From JABCYV01 sp963696025 (GTDB lineage: Bacteria; Acidobacteriota; Terriglobia; Terriglobales; Acidobacteriaceae), in contig CAVOII010000009.1 in assembly GCA_963696025.1 (NCBI GenBank), positions 1-64,000 of the forward strand: 64,000 bases of DNA, given 5' to 3'. Positions 60,527 to 64,000 of the stretch are shown one piece after another. The notes under the pieces are model-generated. The model was not told the origin of the DNA and searched no databases. It saw only the letters and a list, made by a program, of their open reading frames with translations. Within the stretch, counting starts at the first letter, position 1. Each line of letters starts with the position of its first letter. A program made the position numbers and the translations under genes.

Positions 60527-61192
60527 ATGAAAAAAGCACTCCGACGGTTACCCACATTGCTGTGGGTTGTTTCTGCTTTGCTTCTGACCCAAGCGATGTA
60601 CGCTGAAAATCAGGTGATGGGAGAGATTCAATTTGAAGGAAAATCCAATGTCGAAAAGACATCTGGGGTGTGGGTTGACGGACAGTATGTTGGCTATCTC
60701 AAGGAACTCAAGGGATCCAAGAAAGTTCTGCTTCTGCCCGGTGAGCACGTAATTACAGTGCTTCAGGACGGTTACCAGGACTTCACCAAGCGAGTTGTTC
60801 TGCAGCCCGGACAGTTGGAGGTCATTAGCGTTACCATGACGCAGGCCGCCACTGGAGCGATGCCTGACGCAACAGCTGAGGTCAAGATCTCGGTCAATCC
60901 TTCGCGGGCCGCAGTTTTTGTGGATGGTCTTTTCGCGGGCCACGTTGGGGAGTTTGGCGGCGTTGGTCGAGCGATGCTGGTTGCGCCGGGACACCATCAG
61001 ATCAGGATTGCCCTTCCCGGCTACCAGATTTTCCAGACGGACATCAATCCGCTAGCCAATCAGAAGGTTGAAATTAAGACTGATTTAGTCAAGAACGGCG
61101 CCCCTCTGACAGGGCCTCTCCTCAAGACCCAAAATAGTACGGCTACGCGGCAGTCTGTCGCCCGTGATGCGGAAGCAGATCCGCAGCGTTGA
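60527..61192 (+). CDS. exported PEGA-domain protein
   Basis: 221 residues from the ATG behind AAGGAGG; the frame from 60455 is not needed. Signal peptide (LRRLPTLLWVVSALLLTQAMYA), then two PEGA-like beta modules: SGVWVDGQYVGYLKELKGSKKVLLLPGEHVITVLQDGYQ and AAVFVDGLFAGHVGEFGGVGRAMLVAPGHHQIRIALPGYQ. PEGA modules occur in surface and periplasmic proteins. The role is unknown. Confidence 0.8.
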   Translation: MKKALRRLPTLLWVVSALLLTQAMYAENQVMGEIQFEGKSNVEKTSGVWVDGQYVGYLKELKGSKKVLLLPGEHVITVLQDGYQDFTKRVVLQPGQLEVISVTMTQAATGAMPDATAEVKISVNPSRAAVFVDGLFAGHVGEFGGVGRAMLVAPGHHQIRIALPGYQIFQTDINPLANQKVEIKTDLVKNGAPLTGPLLKTQNSTATRQSVARDAEADPQR

Positions 61193-61922
61193 AGCGCAAG
61201 AGGTCAAATGGACTCAGGGCACAGTCTCGGCTGTGCCTTTTCTTCAGCAAGCCGGCTCGCAACAGTCAGTCACTCGAGTCAGACAATTCTGGCCTGGTCC
61301 TAGATTTTCGTTTTCGTGTTCATCCGCATAATCCGTGGTCAGGAATTTCCCCGTCTTTTTCCAGCGCTTTCCACAAGGAATCTTCGTCCTCCACAGCTTC
61401 TGCACAACTGCGGCCGCATTTTTTGTTGCGAGCGTCTGCAGGTTCAAGCACAGTGCTCACAGTGCATGCGTGAGATGTTTTAAGCGTCTGCTGAAGGTCA
61501 CGGAAGAACTAGCGGCTTCGGCGGTTCTCGAGGGTGAACTGCTGGAGGTTTCCTAGAGCGTGCTTCGGCGCGTTTCAGGATACCCGGGCGTTGCGGCCTC
61601 CTCAGAAGGTCTTGCTCGCAAGGCGGGACTAAGCCGCTGGTTTTTCGTGATCGTCGCGAGTCACTGGTGACTAGCGGGTACGTCAAGAGACGGGCGTTCC
61701 TATCGGAATGCGGTCTTGGGAGCGTACACTTCGCAGCCTTTGCGCGGTGAAGGGGCAGGCGGGGCATCCACGAGCAATGCGGCCCGGGTGGCTGGCCTGG
61801 GCCGCATTTGTTTTGAACCGGCCAAAATCTTTTGCCGCGCACTTGTGCGGATCGACACGGTTCTTGAAACAGAAGATTTGCTCAGACGAACTTTTCAGCC
61901 GGTAAATTCTCTGGGTACTAAC
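61193..61922. other. intergenic, no gene seen
   Basis: About 730 bases before dnaB. Frames on both strands are short, Arg/Pro/Ser-rich and lack ribosome sites. It contains the hairpin at 61779-61805 and, at its end, the dnaB promoter. Confidence 0.4.
61779..61805 (+). terminator. possible terminator hairpin
   Basis: GCGGCCC (61779-61785) pairs with GGGCCGC (61799-61805), followed by ATTTGTTTT. A stable 7-bp GC stem with a T-rich tail. No gene end lies close upstream on the plus strand. Confidence 0.5.
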
Positions 61923-61951
61923 TTGCGGTTCGCTTTTTCTTCCCCTATACT
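61923..61951 (+). promoter_or_regulatory. sigma-70 promoter of dnaB
   Basis: TTGCGG (61923-61928), a 17-base spacer and TATACT (61946-61951) form a near-consensus -35/-10 pair, about 50 bases before the dnaB start. Confidence 0.6.
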
Positions 61952-62002
61952 GGCGGTGAAAACAACTTCGTAGTGCAAACTTCTCTGATCGGATAAGAAA
62001 TT

Positions 62003-63370
62003 TTGGCGACCACCGATTACAGTCTCGCGCATAGCCTCCCGGCCAACGTCGAGGCGGAGCGCTCCATCCTCGGCGCCATTCTGCTCGACAACCTGGCATA
62101 CAACCAGGCTGCCGAACATCTGAAGCCGGAAGACTTCTCCCTTGACTCCCATCGCCGCCTCTATACCCGGATGGTCGATTTGGCAGAGTCATCGCGGCCC
62201 ATCGACATGATCACGCTGGTCGAGGAACTCGACCGCCGCAAAGAACTTGAGGCCATAGGCGACGTCGGGTACATCTCCGGGCTGGTGGACGGCGTGCCGG
62301 ACCGTCCCAGTATCGAGCACTACATCAAGATTGTGCGCGACAAGGCGATGCTGCGCGGACTCATCCACGCAGCAAATTCCGCGATCGCGCGCGCAGCAGA
62401 GCAAAGCGACCCTGCGGAAGAAATTCTCAACGATGCCGAAGCCGCGATTTTCCAGCTTTCCGAAAAACGCATTGGCCGCGGCTTCATGGGCGTGCAGGAG
62501 ATCGTCAAGGAATCTTTTGGATCGGTGGACGCTTTACTGCAGCGCGGCCAACGGATCACGGGTCTGGCTACGCACTACACCGATCTGGATGAAATGACCA
62601 GCGGGTTCCAGCGCTCGGACTTGATCATCATTGCCGCGCGTCCGTCCATGGGTAAAACTGCGTTCGCGTTGAACATCGCCGAGAACGCCGCGATTGAAGA
62701 TCAGAAGACAGTTGGAGTCTTCTCCCTGGAAATGTCGCGCGAGGCGCTACTTTTGCGTTTGCTATGCTCCAAAGCCAAGGTGGACTCTCACAAAATGCGT
62801 ACCGGCTCGCTCTGGCGTGACGACGAGACCAAAGTTGTCCACGCCATGGAACAACTGGCGCACGCGCCGATTTTTATCGACGACACACCAGGCATCTCAC
62901 TCAGCGAGATGCGCGCCAAAGCACGACGGCTGCAACAGTCCACGGGGACACTTGACCTCATCATCGTGGACTATTTGCAGCTCATGTCTGGCGGCGGCAG
63001 GCGTTACGAGAATCGTACCCAGGAAGTGTCGGCGATCTCGCGTGGACTCAAAGGGCTGGCTAAAGAATTAAAAGTTCCGGTGGTGGCACTCTCCCAGCTG
63101 AGCCGCGCACCGGAGAGCCGTGGAGGCGATCACCGCCCACAACTCGCAGACCTGCGTGAGTCGGGATCGATTGAGCAGGATGCAGACGTCGTGGCTTTCA
63201 TCTTCCGCGAAGAGGTCTATAAACCGGACGATCCCGAACTGGAGGGCCGAGCCGAACTCATCATTGCCAAGCAGCGCAACGGTCCCACGGGCCGGGTTAA
63301 CCTGGCATTTCTTAAGAATTCCACCCGATTTGAGTCCATGCTGGGGGATGGAATGGAACAGCTGGAATAG
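62003..63370 (+). CDS. dnaB: replicative DNA helicase
   Basis: 455 residues from a TTG, length normal. N-terminal primase-binding domain (SLPANVEAERSILGAILLDN, HRRLYTRMVDLAESS) and RecA-like motor: GLATHYTDLDEMTSGFQRSDLIIIAARPSMGKTAFALNIA with Walker A near residue 215, VGVFSLEMSREALLLRLL, LIIVDYLQLM (Walker B) and VVALSQLSRAPESR. It unwinds DNA at the replication fork as a hexamer, recruiting DnaG (55005). No intein seen. Confidence 0.96.
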   Translation: MATTDYSLAHSLPANVEAERSILGAILLDNLAYNQAAEHLKPEDFSLDSHRRLYTRMVDLAESSRPIDMITLVEELDRRKELEAIGDVGYISGLVDGVPDRPSIEHYIKIVRDKAMLRGLIHAANSAIARAAEQSDPAEEILNDAEAAIFQLSEKRIGRGFMGVQEIVKESFGSVDALLQRGQRITGLATHYTDLDEMTSGFQRSDLIIIAARPSMGKTAFALNIAENAAIEDQKTVGVFSLEMSREALLLRLLCSKAKVDSHKMRTGSLWRDDETKVVHAMEQLAHAPIFIDDTPGISLSEMRAKARRLQQSTGTLDLIIVDYLQLMSGGGRRYENRTQEVSAISRGLKGLAKELKVPVVALSQLSRAPESRGGDHRPQLADLRESGSIEQDADVVAFIFREEVYKPDDPELEGRAELIIAKQRNGPTGRVNLAFLKNSTRFESMLGDGMEQLE

Positions 63371-63651
63371 GCGCTTTTTGGGGAGTACCGAGATCAAGTC
63401 TGATTCCAGAGCCCTGTGGAAAGCTTGTGGAAGTGCTGGCCCATCAATGGGGTGAGGCAAAAAGAAGTTCGTCAATAAGTTATCTCAGGCATCCCAGAGT
63501 GGCCGTAAGTCATATTAGATACGGCAGTTACACGGTTTACGTGCATTTACAATCGAGTCGCGTGGAGCTACCACAATTTCAAGCAACCTTTGAGATTTGC
63601 ACACTTCGCAGGACAATCCCCTCCGGTTCAAGGTTTCAAGAAAAGAGCTTA
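63371..63651. other. intergenic between convergent dnaB and lepA
   Basis: About 280 bases. It contains no protein-like frame other than shadows of the flanking genes and no clear hairpin terminator. Confidence 0.4.
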
Positions 63652-64000
63652 CTAACCGTCTTCGCCCACCTTCAGGACGGCGAGGAACGCTTCTTGGGGG
63701 ATATCAACGCGGCCGATGCGCTTCATGCGCTTCTTGCCTTCCTTCTGTTTTTCGAGCAACTTGCGCTTGCGGGTAATGTCACCGCCATAGCACTTGGCGA
63801 GCACGTTCTTGCGGATGGCGGGTACGGTCTCGCGGGCGATGATCTTAGCGCCGATCGATGCCTGGATAGCAACTTCAAACATCTGCCGGGGAATGAGTTC
63901 CCTCATTTTTGAGACCAGCGCCTTGCCCCGTTCGTAGGCAAAATCACGATGCACGATGATGGAGAGGGCGTCCACCGGCTCGCCTGCCACCAGAATATCG
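63652..64000 (-). CDS. lepA: elongation factor 4 (LepA), C-terminal part
   Basis: The window edge cuts the gene; the last 116 codons are present. ILVAGEPVDALSIIVHRDFAYERGKALVSKMRELIPRQMFEVAIQASIGAKIIARETVPA, then YGGDITRKRKLLEKQKEGKKRMK and IPQEAFLAVLK are the LepA C-terminal signature. LepA is a ribosome-bound GTPase that helps translation under stress. The GTPase domain lies outside the window. Confidence 0.95.
   Translation of the reverse strand, partial: DILVAGEPVDALSIIVHRDFAYERGKALVSKMRELIPRQMFEVAIQASIGAKIIARETVPAIRKNVLAKCYGGDITRKRKLLEKQKEGKKRMKRIGRVDIPQEAFLAVLKVGEDG

Noticed and set aside
61365..61385. DnaA-box-like TTTCCACAA near dnaB
   Set aside because: A single poor match with no AT-rich unwinding region or neighbouring boxes; not an origin.

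Overview
The window looks like a chromosome segment from an Acidobacteriota bacterium, probably of the Koribacter/Terriglobia kind. That is an inference from gene content: an Oar-like outer-membrane receptor with an N-terminal carboxypeptidase-regulatory fold, a winged-helix regulator fused to a TolB propeller, YVTN and HAF repeat proteins, DUF5996, DUF6599, many secreted proteins without known relatives, and dispersed palindromic repeats with TTGTCATCCTGAGCG-type ends. No database search was possible, so the taxonomy is an estimate.

Layout. 1-11 kb: a frameshifted Ser/Thr kinase cut by the window edge, secreted repeat proteins, a regulator/receptor pair, a rhodanese gene broken by one in-frame TGA, and an NlpC/P60 hydrolase. 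11.6-20.6 kb: an accessory island with a complete IS5-like element, a serine recombinase lacking its DNA-binding end, many small unknown genes in two minus-strand operons, a lone receiver protein, a decayed macro-domain gene, clustered CCCTAGGG and CGTACGTAATACG palindromes, and a tRNA 3'-end fragment at the right edge that could be an attachment site. 20.7-49.5 kb: ordinary chromosome: EF-hand protein, methyltransferase, ROK kinase, GH20 hexosaminidase, PilZ and FmdB proteins, a YheT-type hydrolase, a TPM/nucleotidyltransferase-like/LemA cluster, acyl-CoA dehydrogenase, STAS protein, tRNA-Arg(TCT), tRNA-Thr(CGT), AmiC-type amidase and a lytic transglycosylase, with decayed integrase, HAF-repeat and beta-lactamase pieces at 42-45 kb. 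49.8-64 kb: housekeeping core with a histidine kinase, mutS2, a GIY-YIG gene bracketed by inverted palindromes, dnaG, rpoD, a selenocysteine-type long-arm tRNA with anticodon GTC, a response regulator, a PEGA protein, dnaB and the end of lepA.

How it fits together. dnaG-rpoD is a conserved replication/transcription neighbourhood; mutS2, dnaB and lepA add genome maintenance and translation. The cell-wall genes (NlpC/P60, amidase, transglycosylase, GH20) point to envelope turnover. The most unusual signals are: (1) a rhodanese whose only defect is a TGA at the second cysteine of its C-x4-C loop, followed at selenocysteine-like spacing by a perfect GC hairpin; (2) a tRNA with an 8/4 acceptor/T architecture, a 5-bp D stem with a 4-nt loop and a 7-bp variable arm, but with anticodon GTC; (3) palindromic repeats that have entered dnaG and mutS2 in frame and that bracket a GIY-YIG nuclease gene; (4) the island's palindrome clusters and its mirrored A-B-B'-A' small-gene operon.
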